Positions 9,939 to 19,098 of a DNA stretch of 64,000 bases are shown piece after piece. The stretch covers positions 14,838,962 through 14,902,961 of the forward strand of contig NC_069090.1 in NCBI RefSeq assembly GCF_947172395.1, in the 5' to 3' direction. The notes under the pieces were generated by a model. That model was not told where the DNA came from. It did not search any database and saw only the letters and a program-made list of their open reading frames with translations. The DNA is from Bicyclus anynana (Eukaryota > Arthropoda > Insecta > Lepidoptera > Nymphalidae). Positions within the stretch are counted from its first letter, which is position 1. Each line of letters begins with the position of its first letter. A program made the translations under genes and the position numbers.

Positions 9939-10317
9939 ACTTGTACCATTGAAATTTAAAAATGCAAGGATTTTATTAAAATTTAAATAAGTGAATAAAT
10001 CTAACTAAATAATAAGAAATAAATAAAATTAAAACCCAAGTTTTTAAATTATATCAAGATGGCGCCCTTAAAGCAACTACGTAACAATTGACAACAAACG
10101 TCAAATAGACTATTGCATTGAAAACGTCGTCAATCAATTATTTATTCCATATTAGTGTTGCATTTCTTGGGAGAGAATGTATATTATTTCGAAACAATTA
10201 AAGTAAATTCGTAGATTTTTGTTGTAATCAAAAAGAGTTGAAAAAAATATTTTTTTTTATTTCGCTAGGGTACAATGACTGATCCTGGGCTCCATACAAT
10301 TCTGGACCATCTTCTTT
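9939..10317 (+). mobile_element. MITE-H, inserted in SINE-A
   Basis: Matches 54605-55020 over nearly its full length (shared blocks 'aaaacccaagtttt', 'tcaagatggcgcccttaaag', 'tagtgttgcatttcttggga', 'tagggtacaatgactg'). The right end 'ggaccatcttcttt' matches that copy's terminal 'ggaccatctccttta'; the left terminal repeat is missing here. The host SINE's CACGT is duplicated at 9934-9938 and 10318-10322. No open frame, so non-autonomous. Confidence 0.85.
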
Positions 10318-10509
10318 CACGTGTCTCAATCGGTGAAGGAAAAACATCGTGAGGAAACCTGTATTCCTGAGAATTTTCTTAATTCTCTACGTGTGTGAAT
10401 CTGTCAATCCCTATTAGGCCAGCGTGGCTATTAGCCTAACCTTTCTCATTCTGAGAGAAGACTAGTGCTCAACAGTAAGCCGAATGTGGGTTGTTAATGA
10501 TGATGATGA
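10318..10509 (+). mobile_element. SINE-A, 3' half (split copy)
   Basis: Resumes exactly where the 5' half stopped ('cacgtgtctcaatcggtgaa') and ends with the expected tail 'gggttgttaatgatgatgat'. Confidence 0.9.
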
Positions 10510-10520
10510 CGTATATTATT

Positions 10521-10690
10521 AACTAGCGGACGCTCGCGACTTCGTCCGCGTGATATTCAGTTTTTCACAAATCCCGCGTGAACCATGGATTTTTCGGGGA
10601 TGAAAAGTAGCCTATGTGTTAATCCAGAGTAAAATCTATTTCCATTCAAAATTTCAGCCAAATCGCGACTATATAAATGACGTTTTCACA
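10521..10690 (-). mobile_element. Helitron-F, 5'-truncated
   Basis: Family F reads 'actagcggacgcccgcgact' on the plus strand, so its CTAG terminus and hairpin (CGCG...CGCG) are at the left. The body has 'gaaccatggatttttc' and 'aaaagtagcctatgtgttaa'. The opposite end, normally 'tttataatattagtaggat', is lost. Confidence 0.75.
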
Positions 10691-10947
10691 ATGTTCCCGC
10701 GTATCTCTGAGCAAGAATCACGTGGGTTTACCATTTGAATTTGAGGTTCTAACTTAATAGAAGATGAAAATAGCGCTGGCGGTTGACGAAAGTCTTTTAT
10801 ATCATTATAGGTCGTAGTTCATTAGAGTTCATTCTTCGTATGGATTTGTATGGGCGTGCGCTAACTATATCAACTCCGTACCATCACCGGCTCGCCTCGC
10901 TCGTGAGGTGTCCACGCGCGGACTCCGAGTCGACCACTCGATGATAG

Positions 10948-11203
10948 CAGCGCCGGCCCGAGGTAAATTTTAAAATGGAGCGAGATCCAATTATGGCGCC
11001 ACTCCTGTTTGCTCCTATGCGTAACCTATACCAAATGATGAGTGTAAAGTAAGAACGGAACGCGAAGATCTCGACCATACTCTGGGGTGACCAATTTAAA
11101 ATTAGGCGCTGTACCATCTACGGTAGGATTATCATTTAGTCGCTCTCTAGAATTTGGCGCCTGAAGCGACTGCTCAGTTCGCCTTAAGGACGGGCCGGCC
11201 CTG
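10948..11203 (-). mobile_element. hAT MITE with 8-bp TSD
   Basis: Terminal inverted repeats CAGCGCCGGCCCG and CGGGCCGGCCCTG. The flanks carry an exact 8-bp duplication, GATGATAG, at 10940-10947 and 11204-11211. CAG-starting TIRs and 8-bp TSDs define the hAT superfamily. At 256 bp it cannot encode a transposase. A longer relative sits at 46130-46663 in the other orientation. The open frames read across it on the minus strand are accidental. Confidence 0.92.
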
Positions 11204-11221
11204 GATGATAGCTCGCTGTTA

Positions 11222-11379
11222 GAGCCCCCGCTCACTTACAACTTTTAGTTGGCCGACTTAGTTAGCCGATTAAAGAACAGGTATAGCGATGTAAGACAGC
11301 CCGCACATCTGTCCAACTAAATCACTCACAATTTAAACCAACTATCGGCCAATTAAAAATTTTTAATGAGCGGCCACTC
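11222..11379. mobile_element. PIF/Harbinger-like MITE (TTA TSD)
   Basis: Imperfect TIRs 'gagcccccgctca' and 'tgagcggccactc', with inner matches 'tagttggccga' and 'tcggccaatt'. TTA flanks both ends (11219-11221, 11380-11382), fitting the TWA duplications of PIF/Harbinger. It starts ten bases after the adjacent hAT element's TSD. Confidence 0.7.
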
Positions 11380-11576
11380 TTAGCATACTTGCTTCGCGTG
11401 AAATACTACTAAGAAATACGTTGACCACGCGAGGTTCACTGGTGACAACACGACATCCATCCTGTCGACTACAAGTGAAGGCCTAGCGACGAGGTCCCGG
11501 GTTGCTGTAATGAGCTACGACCTTTAAATATGTTCATTTACACGCGCAGTAACTGCTACCGACGACTGCAGTCGAC

Positions 11577-11652
11577 TTTTGACGGCCTCCGTGGCGCTGT
11601 GGTAAGCGCGGTGGATTTACAAGACGGAGGTCCTGGGTTTGATAAACCTGGA
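11577..11652 (+). mobile_element. SINE-B head, truncated
   Basis: Head 'acggcctccgtggcgctgtg' to the B box 'cctgggtttgat', then an abrupt change to RTE sequence. The junction has no visible TSD, so it may be a deletion or recombination chimera. Confidence 0.8.
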
Positions 11653-11852
11653 TCAGGTCTACCAACACTGCGCTTTCTTGTACGGGGTCGCCATTCCAGC
11701 ACTTTGGGACCCCAACTTCCAACTCTTCGAATTATGTGCCCCGCCCATTGCCACTTCAGCTTCGCAACTCGTTGAGTTACGTCGGTGACTTTAGTTCTTT
11801 TGCGAATCTCCTCATTTCTGATTCGATCACCGATGGGATACCTAGAAGCAAA
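11653..11852 (-). mobile_element. RTE LINE C-terminal fragment
   Basis: Minus-strand translation gives 'IRNEEIRKRTKVTDVTQRVA', 'LKWQWAGHIIRR' and 'WGPKVLEWRPRTRKRSVGRP', the conserved RTE C-terminus. The open frame continues by chance into the SINE-B head, giving an artificial 109-residue fusion. The 3' tail is absent. Confidence 0.85.
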
Positions 11853-12257
11853 GATTTTTAGTATAAGTGCTCCATATATAAGCATCCGCTTTTAAACATA
11901 AAATATTTTATAACTACATTGTTATAACGCAAAAATACATAAAATTGTACTTTGATGACGTCACAAAGGAACAGGTAAAAGCCATTATCTTAACTAGTTG
12001 TCCTTAACTGTTGCTTCTCAGAAAATTGATAAGGGAAATAACCGATTTAATTTCGGTTTTAAACCGCATAACACGTTAACTGACACTAGTGTATAATAGA
12101 ATAGGCTGTGTATTAACATAACAAAAGAGTTATAAATGTGCTTATATTACAAATGTGAGGTGTTATGTTTTTGTTAAATTTATTGTGCGGTTAACATCCG
12201 TTCTTTATTTATTATTGCCGAAAATATTGTAAGGTCAAAAATATAGAAGAAGGCAAA

Positions 12258-12835
12258 GATTTTGTACTGTTAGACATGTAACTAGCGCGCAACGATAATT
12301 TTATACTATAGATTGGTTATGTCCCTACAAAATCACCGCAAAAAGTGATCCGAATAATAGGCTATAACACTGAGCGCACACATGTACAATTTTGTCTAAA
12401 ATTCCATTGTATATTTATGTATATACAGTTTTTACACTTCCTGAACACACAACTCGACATTGTAGACAACACAAAAATCTAACAGTATTTACTTGTATAT
12501 AATAATCAAAGAGCTAGGCTAGCTAGAGAAATAATCATTGCTAGCGCGTCGAAACTGAGTCCAACAAAGTTGGCTAGTTGTCTTAATTATTTCATTTAGT
12601 CGCATAGTAAACAACAAAAGTTATACATATGTATAAAAAAATAATACCTAATTCCCAAGTATTAGTCTACAATGTTAAGTTGTGTATTAAGTAAGTGTAA
12701 AAACTGTATTTACATAAATATATAATTTACGTCAACACAAACTTTAATAATTGTGCATGTGAGGAATAGCTAATTTCGGATCACTTTTTGCTGTGATTTT
12801 GTAGGCACGTAACTTGTCTATAGTAATAATATCGT
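12258..12835. mobile_element. TIR element family L, copy 1
   Basis: Long imperfect inverted ends: about 12300-12420 ('ccctacaaaatcaccgcaaa', 'aagtgatccg', 'gcgcacacatgtacaatttt') against 12750-12835 in reverse complement. The inside shares 'catttagtcgcatagtaaac' and 'gcgcgtcgaaactga' with copies at 57.1 and 62.5 kb. No open frame. Confidence 0.7.
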
Positions 12836-13042
12836 TGGTAATAGGTACCTATTCATTCAAAATCAAATTCATTTTAATTATGAACAGTATCATTCATCTT
12901 AAATCATTTTGGTTGGTATATTTTCCTACAAAGATTATCACTGACAGGTTTATTGTAGGAATTTTTTGCTAGTGTAGGTAGGTAGGAGTAATACACCTGT
13001 GCCTCGAAGCTGCAGGATAATTTCTAAGGACGCTTCTAAGGA
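12836..13042. other. nothing recognised
   Basis: AT-rich spacer between families L and O. Confidence 0.5.
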
Positions 13043-13235
13043 CATTATCTTTGACTTATGCTAGCTGACATACGAAATTGAGATTCTATATAACAAATGT
13101 CATCATCCGGTGTTTACCGGCCTATTCACTATTTTGTTATTCATTAACAACCTAATAAAATTAACAACAAATCAATTGTCACATACTACTCGTTTATGAT
13201 ATCCACCAGTAAGCACCGGATGACATTTGTATTTT
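13043..13235. mobile_element. Fold-back element family O, copy 1
   Basis: Shares 'gaaattgagattctatataa' and 'caaatgtcat' with 50.7 and 56.3 kb. Internally inverted: 'acaaatgtcat...ccggtgtttac' on the left is matched by 'gtaagcaccggatgacattt' on the right. No coding capacity. Confidence 0.6.
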
Positions 13236-13765
13236 GTCCTACGCCCTACGGACCTACTACGTGGCACGCTAGAATTGAATATTTTGCTAGGTATAGGTAT
13301 ATAATATGTTAGGTAAAAGAATACCTATCAAATTATATTAAGGTGACCTCAGAGTCGGCAACTTTTAACATATAATAGAGTAAAAACAATACATAATTTG
13401 AATGTATTATTTTACTACGATTTCCTCAGTACGTCCATTGACACGAATCCACAAAACTTTGTATTCTGTTTTTATTGTTGGAAAATTCAATTTTTAGTTT
13501 GTAATTTGATCACGTAGGTACATACAGCCCCACGGTCATTGCTTGTACAATAGACAGAAATAAATTAATTTATATTAATTATTTTCTGAAGGCGAACTTT
13601 TAGAGTATCCATCCATACTAAAATTATGTGCAAAAAAGTAGCTGAGTAGCCATAAAAGGAAATAACATGAAAAACTTACATTTTTGTTTTAATCAATGAA
13701 CATACTTTTTTTAATATTTATGTAAAAAATATCGAAAAAAAATATCTAAAAGGATATATTTGTTT
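13236..13765. other. AT-rich, nothing recognised
   Basis: No shared repeat. The last 30 bases hold the T-rich termination signals of the adjacent tRNA gene on the minus strand. Confidence 0.6.
13740..13752 (-). terminator. Pol III T-run terminator of the tRNA gene
   Basis: On the minus strand, 'ttttagatattttt' follows the tRNA 3' end within about 15-25 bases, giving two oligo-T signals. Confidence 0.7.
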
Positions 13766-13838
13766 CGACCGTGACAGGACTCGAACCTGCAATCTTCGGA
13801 TCCGAAGTCCGACGCCTTATCCATTAGGCCACACGGTC
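13766..13838 (-). tRNA. tRNA-Arg (anticodon TCG)
   Basis: Minus-strand sequence folds into a complete cloverleaf: perfect 7-bp acceptor stem (GACCGTG/CACGGTC), D arm GCCT-AATGGATA-AGGC, anticodon stem TCGGA/TCCGA with loop CTTCGGA, so anticodon TCG reading CGA codons. The variable loop has five bases, the T arm is GCAGG-TTCGAGT-CCTGT and the discriminator is G. Internal A and B boxes are intact. Downstream on the minus strand come 'cctttt' and then a longer T run, suitable pol III terminators. Unlike the SINE heads nearby it has no body or tail, so it is a genuine gene. Confidence 0.96.
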
Positions 13839-14233
13839 GCTGCTAGTGATTGCGAAATAGGTCAACGGATGCCGCGCAGGCACTAGCTATACGTCATAGA
13901 TTACGTCAGAGGTTATTCACCTCATAGTTATAACCTTCGAGGCAACGTCGTGATAAAGGAAAATAATTATGTACATACTCATACATACATACAATCAGTA
14001 ATGCTATTTGATAACAAACAAGTACATATTTCTTTCTATATTTTTTTTATTCAAGTCTTTATTTCTCGAGTCAACTGTTTGAATTGTTGTTCTTACTTTA
14101 GTTGGTACAAATTTTCTTTAAACCTAGTATGAAATTACGGAGCGATTAGTCCGTCTTTCTTAGGTACCTACTTATTTCCTACTGTCTTAATTTTATTTAT
14201 TACTTTTACATACAAATAAAGAGCAATATAATA
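13839..14233. other. tRNA 5' flank, then AT-rich DNA
   Basis: Nothing else recognised. Confidence 0.5.
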
Positions 14234-14303
14234 TTGTTAAAATATAACCAACCAAGCACAGTCGGCCCAGTCCGACTGTGCTTGGTTGGTTTTATTTTAA
14301 CAA
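14234..14303. repeat. Hairpin with 32-bp arms
   Basis: Arms 14234-14265 and 14272-14303 match at 31 of 32 positions around a 6-nt loop. Immediately after it is 'agggttccgtacc', a motif of an abundant lepidopteran repeat also seen at 19.3, 24.6 and 43.3 kb. Confidence 0.9.
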
Positions 14304-14570
14304 GGGACGGAGGGTTCCGTACCATCATTTATAAAAACGAGTAAAAAACTCGCGTTTTGTATAAAATAACTATAATGCCTACTCTAGTTATAGTCCTTGT
14401 GCACGCAACAGGGAGTGCTCAAAGTCAGTTTACCATTAACATACTTATAAACCGTCGCGCAACCCCTAAATAGTTTAAAAATAAACAAAATCCATTCATT
14501 TTAAAAAGGTTATATTAATTGGAACCCACTATTCAAATTGAACGTAACTGGCATTATCATCATGTATTGT

Positions 14571-14762
14571 TTTTGTTTTTTTTTTTTAAGAATAGTCGCC
14601 TTAGCTTTTAAATATGCCCATTAAACCCATTCCCCTCCAACTAGTCGGGAAAGACTGTATTAGGAGTGGGTACGACAATTGTCCAACGGGACGGAGATCG
14701 AACCACCACCCCTTGATAATGAGTCCGACCGCTCTTACCGTTGAGGCTTGAGCTATTGAGGT
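14571..14762 (-). mobile_element. SINE-N with fold-back at its 5' end
   Basis: SINE-N has a tRNA-like head (A box 'tagctcaacggtaagagc', B box 'tggttcgatccc'), then 'tattgtcgtacccactccta', 'agtctttcccgactagttgg', 'aggggaatgggaat' and an A-rich tail. Here the tail is the T run at 14571-14587. The head region has a small duplication ('ttgaggcttgagctattgag'). The 5' end runs straight into the hairpin at 14758-14808. Confidence 0.85.
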
Positions 14763-14808
14763 TTATGGACCTCCAAACAGCCGCGCTGTTTGGAGGTCCA
14801 TAAACCTC
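14758..14808. repeat. Perfect hairpin, 23-bp arms, 5-nt loop
   Basis: Arms 14758-14780 and 14786-14808 are exact reverse complements. A third partial copy of the right-hand sequence ('cctccaaacagcg') follows directly. It starts three bases inside the 5' end of the SINE-N copy. Confidence 0.92.
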
Positions 14809-14839
14809 CAAACAGCGCCAAGCGCCTTACTCTTTGTTA

Positions 14840-14937
14840 CCCACTGGCTGTCATCGGTCCATCTATAGAATCACTTCTGCTTCATGACTCGTCACTATAT
14901 CGATGACTTTAGTTCTTCTGAGGATTTCTCGTCATTA
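14840..14937 (-). mobile_element. RTE LINE fragment, degenerate
   Basis: Recognised by 'cgatgactttagttcttctg' and the flanking 'tgactcgtcactat', the antisense of the region encoding 'RRTKVTDIAQRVAK'. Several deletions. Confidence 0.5.
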
Positions 14938-14960
14938 AAACATGGAATGTTTGTCATTAA

Positions 14961-15243
14961 CATATTAGCCGATTGACATCCACTACAGGACAAAGGCGTT
15001 TTGTTGGGACTTCTAAACACCACGATCCTGAGCCACTTGCATCCTTATGAGGAGTCGACCAACACTTTATAGTGCAGCTTTTCGAACTATTGCTACATCA
15101 GCCTCGCGACTCGTTGAGCTATGTCGGTGACTTTGATTCTTCTGCGGATATCCTCATTTCTGATTCGATCGTTGCTACTATTATACTCTGATCCTAGCAT
15201 AGCTCGTTTTATCGCTGGCTATGTGACTCTCTGCCTTCTTATG
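14961..15243 (-). mobile_element. RTE LINE 3' part, pseudogene
   Basis: Runs from the 3' end ('agccgattgacatccact') through 'gagtcgaccaacact' and 'gcctcgcgactcgttgagct' to 'tgtgactctctgccttctta'. The segment encoding 'WGPKVLEWRPR' is deleted and the frame is broken. Confidence 0.75.
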
Positions 15244-16140
15244 CAAATGTGTGTGCTTAACCCCAATTAATGAAATGATTACATTATAACCATTAAAACA
15301 AATCGAACTAATTAAATTAGGACATGCTATCTCTATATAAATTTCTCAAACGGATATGATGATAACGGTTTATGCATATATTTATACAAACAGATAATTT
15401 TTAATCCGGTCAAATCGTATTATCCTAAAAGTGTGATAATTCATACAATAAGTAAAAAAAAAACATTCCAAAACATTTATTTATTGCATTAAGGAACTAG
15501 GGTTGCATAGATACCAGTAGGTAATAATAATAAAAAAATAATTAAAGTACAAACAAATCTCTATAAATTGATATTGATCTCAAGATAATTAATTATATTC
15601 TTACAAAAATTTAATTATGTAATAATACAATACCTAAATAGATTTTTGACAGGCTAATAAAGTAATCGGTCTTACTTAAAAATAATTAATTTCTCTAAAA
15701 ACGAAAAAGTCTGGAAGCATTTTTCGTACAAAACTTAATTAAATTGCAATGTTTATTTTTATACAAATAATAATTTTATTATGCATAAATAAATAAATAC
15801 GGGAGACGCGAAGCGATACAGTAAGTAGTCTTTATTTTAAGAAAGTTTAATATCGCAAAAGGAGGGATAAAATTTCATAACAGAAACGGACGTTTGGATA
15901 TGCATGCACCTCGATACTCCTCCTCCTTCGGTATCCCGGCAACCTCCCTAGAAATACCAGGCTCTCATAAACAAAAGGAACTACACGATAACAAACGAAA
16001 TGCATCATTGCGCAGGTCACTTCCGATGTTTTGGAATTCTAATTCTTAAATTCCTTCAAATACGTACCATATTTGTATAAAGTTACAGAAGTAGGATGTA
16101 CTCTTGTGCCCATAAATCAATGAAACTTTTGGTGTATCGC
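15244..16140. other. AT-rich, then a more complex unique block
   Basis: 15244-15790 is AT-rich with nothing recognised. 15790-16140 is more complex, is not repeated in the window, and contains AATAAA (about 15829-15834) on the minus strand downstream of the small frame at 16.15-16.33 kb. Confidence 0.4.
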
Positions 16141-16148
16141 GATAAGGC

Positions 16149-16331
16149 CTATATTCCGATGTAGAATCCTCGACAGTCTGGTTTGTTCCAGGTAACTCTA
16201 TATGATTCCTTGTTCCCTAGTAGATTGTTATGTAACTCCGTTCCGTAGTCGTCACGGTAACGATTGTTCGGTTCCCTTCCACGTTTGTTGCGTAGAGGGA
16301 ACTCATAAAATGAATGATTTCCTTCGTTCAT
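16149..16331 (-). CDS. Possible small ORF in unique DNA, unknown
   Basis: A 60-codon frame rich in charged and polar residues ('RNKRGREPNNRYRDDYGTEL') in a non-repetitive block. Upstream on the minus strand is 'tttctactag', a possible splice acceptor. A minus-strand polyA signal lies about 320 nt past the stop. No signal peptide, domain or known family recognised. It could be a terminal exon, a small gene or chance. Confidence 0.22.
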   Translation of the reverse strand: MNEGNHSFYEFPLRNKRGREPNNRYRDDYGTELHNNLLGNKESYRVTWNKPDCRGFYIGI

Positions 16332-16599
16332 TTCTTGAGTGAAGTTATTCTTTTATGCCTAGTAGAAAGTGAGTTTCCTAAAACATCTTAAGATAATAAT
16401 AATAGTTCATTCGACGAATAAAATATAAACCTTTTAACAAAAAAATTCAACTGACTTTATGTGCAAGTTGTAAACAAATCAAGTACTAGACCCTTTTAAC
16501 AAACAAATAAGTAATCGAATGGGGTCAACGACCGTGTGTAAGTAACATATTTAACTAATCACACTACCATTTGGGTCACAACGGCCTAATGGAGTCCAG

Positions 16600-17350
16600 T
16601 ATTTGTAGTTTGTTTGCCCCAAATTTTGATGCAGGGTTAACTGCCCTTAGAACAATGGAGTTATGTTACTATTTAGGACGTGTTTGAAAAATTCTTGAAT
16701 AAATATAGGGTTATGTTAGATAGGGTTAATGAAAACCAACATTTCGATGCAGGGTTAACTGCCCTAGAATAATGATGATAGCTTACTAATATTTGAAACG
16801 TGTGTGAAAAATGTTGGAGAAATATTATAAGAATTATAGATAACTATAAATTATAGATAATTAACAGCATTTGCAATAAATGGCCCACAATCCAGGGCTA
16901 ACTTAGAACAATGTTTATGTATCTCATATTTTGGACGCATTATAGATAGCTAGCTCTTAGATAAATGAGCATACAATACGTGTATGTATCAGATAAAGAA
17001 GCGTCTAAAAAATGTCGGGAATAAATATGGGAGTCATAGATGACTGAATAGGGTTAATGAAGGGGTTAATTTCTATACTACTTACCCCACATTTCAAGAA
17101 AGGGTTAACTCTTAGAACAATGTACACACGAGCTACATACCTAAGACAAAATCGGGACGCGTCAAAAAAATCTTGGGGATAAATATCGGAGTGATGGATG
17201 ACTTAGCTGGAAAGGATTAATGAAAACGTATATTTGCAGTACTTCGCCCCATTTTTATGACAGGGTTAAGTGGTTGGTGAGATAATTCGGGACGCCTGCT
17301 TAAATCGGATATAGGGAATACAAGGATGATGAATGACATTCTGACAAAAT
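16600..17350 (+). repeat. Array of five diverged tandem units
   Basis: The motif 'cagggttaact' followed by 'cttagaacaatg' recurs, in varying decay, near 16632, 16748, 16892, 17103 and 17259. Each is followed by a second motif like 'ggacgcgtc', then 'aaaatcttggggataaatat' and 'gatgactg'. Units are roughly 115-210 bp. The sequence is not shared with any other part of the window. No open frame runs through the units, so this is non-coding satellite-like or regulatory DNA. Confidence 0.7.
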
Positions 17351-17444
17351 TTAGGAAACCATTTTTGTTTTTTTATTTATTTTGTTGTATACTAACAGAA
17401 CTTCGCAGTTTCATCACTGCGCGTACATCACTGATCGCGTTGGG

Positions 17445-17502
17445 AAAAATATAGTCTCGCTGATAATATAGATTTGCATTCATGGAAGAATTTTTAAACT
17501 CA
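17445..17502 (-). mobile_element. Helitron-D' part, left of hairpin
   Basis: Contains 'aaatatagtctcgctgataa' and 'catggaagaattttt', decayed versions of the D' subfamily (compare 36558-36759). The element resumes after the hairpin at 17561. Confidence 0.5.
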
Positions 17503-17560
17503 GTTTTTAAACGCTTTTACGCCAATACCTACCAGTATTGGCGTAAAAGCGTTTAAAAAC
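17503..17560. repeat. Perfect hairpin, 26-bp arms, 6-nt loop
   Basis: Arms 17503-17528 and 17535-17560 are exact reverse complements (core 'ttttacgccaatac'). It interrupts a Helitron-D' copy; neither arm matches the Helitron. Confidence 0.93.
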
Positions 17561-17668
17561 TATATAACACTGAAAGAATTTTTCAAATCGGTTCAGTAGT
17601 TTCTGAGCCTATTCAATGCAAACAAACGAAGAAACAATCAAATCTTTCCTCTTTATAATAATAGTTTT
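17561..17668 (-). mobile_element. Helitron-D' part, right of hairpin
   Basis: Reads 'taacactgaaagaatttttc', 'agtttctgagcctattcaat' and 'cctctttataataatag', the terminal half of D'. Confidence 0.7.
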
Positions 17669-17715
17669 ATTTTAATATCAATTTATAGAAAAAAATTGTA
17701 AGCCATTCTTTAAAA

Positions 17716-17906
17716 ATCTATACTAAGCTGAAAAGTTTGTTTGTTTGTTTGATTGAACGCGTTTATCTCAGGAAATACTGGTCCGATTTGAAAAATTCTT
17801 TCTGTGTTAGATAGCCCATTTATCGAGGAAGGCTATAGGCTATATATTATCCCCGTATTCCTTCGGGAACGGGAACCACGCGGGTAAAACGCCAGGCGCC
17901 AGCTAG
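17716..17906 (+). mobile_element. Helitron-D, full length
   Basis: Starts 'atctatacta' and ends 'gctag' followed by T. All internal blocks are present ('gatagcccatttatcgagga', 'gggaaccacgcgggt'). Confidence 0.87.
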
Positions 17907-18280
17907 TAGCCCAATGGTTTATAAATTCGCATATAAGATTATAGAACTTTGGTTTAGATTAAGAGAGAATTTATGGCTGACCATGACATCTGGCCATTTC
18001 CCATGGTATCACAGGTAACTGCAGTAGTTTCACGTAGTGCAGTCGCAGTTAATTGCCGACCCTGATGGGAAACTTCTCATCCATGGCGCTAAGCGTCAGT
18101 TAAATCTATCTTTAATTTGGGTGTCTATCACACCGTATTAAGTTATAGTAACAAAAACATACATACTTAAGTTGTTTATTTAATACAACTAAATCTAATC
18201 TAGAGCTGTCTATGAAACTTTTCTAAATTATTATAATGGATGTAAAAACATCATCCTCTTTTACGTTTTCTTATAATAAT
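17907..18280. other. nothing recognised
   Basis: Includes a moderately GC-rich block (17970-18090) with no match in the window. Confidence 0.5.
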
Positions 18281-18522
18281 CATTCATTCATCATCATTCA
18301 CCATTATCAACCCATATTCGGCTAACTGCTGAGCAGAGCTCGAGTCTCCTCTCAGAATGAAAGGCCGGTAGTACACCACGCTGGCCCAATACAGGTTGGC
18401 AGACTTCACACACGCAGAGAATCAAGAAAATTATCTGATATGCAGATTTCCTCGCGATGTTTTTCCTTCACCGTTTGAGACACGTGATATTTTAATTTCT
18501 TAAAATGCACATAACTGAAAAT
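18281..18522 (-). mobile_element. SINE-A without its tRNA head
   Basis: Tail 'catcatcattcaccattatc', core and 'acgtgatattttaatttctt' are present. The copy stops at 'ataactgaaaat', before the head, so it is 5'-truncated as expected for incomplete reverse transcription. Confidence 0.85.
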
Positions 18523-18636
18523 CCATTCAGTCGTTTACAAGGAATTTAACATTAATATACACAAAAGGTCTATAATATACCATCTCTTATAAAGATAGAA
18601 GCCAGGCTCTGTTGTGAACCGATAAAATATAGTGAT

Positions 18637-19030
18637 ACTAGCAGACGCCCGCGACTTCGTCCGCGTGGAATTTAGTTTTCACAAATCCCTCGGGAACCAT
18701 GGGTTTTTCCGGGATAAAAAGTAGCCTATGTGTTAAGCCATGCTATAATATATCACAATGCCAATTTCAGCTAATTCGGTTAAGTAGTCGAGGCGTGAAA
18801 GAGTAACAAACATTCATATCATCAAAATCATCAGTTTCCGCAAATCTCGGGAAACCATGGATTTTTTCGAGATAAAAGTAGCCTATGTGTTAATCTAGAG
18901 TAAAATCCATTTCCATTTCAAATTCCATTTTCAGCCAAATCGCTTCAGTAGTAGCGGCGTTAAAGAGTAACAAACATCCAAACATCCAAACATCCATATA
19001 AACTTTCGCGTTTATAATATTAGTAGGATT
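18637..19030 (-). mobile_element. Helitron-F composite (internal dimer)
   Basis: One CTAG end with hairpin at 18637 ('actagcagacgcccgcgact') and one opposite end at 19030 ('tttataatattagtagg') enclose two F bodies: 18637-18812 and 18825-19030. Each has 'accatgg', 'aaaagtagcctatgtgttaa', 'agagtaacaaacatyc'. The internal junction 'aacattcata...atcatcagttt' recurs at 38.2 kb, so the dimer is itself an amplified unit. Confidence 0.7.
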
Positions 19031-19098
19031 AATGTACAATGTTACAATCCGGTGTGACAGACAGCCAGTGCCCTCGGTTGTGCTTGGTGTTGACTTAC

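Noticed and set aside
11556..11885. 109-residue fusion protein
   Set aside because: It joins an RTE C-terminus to antisense SINE-B head by chance.
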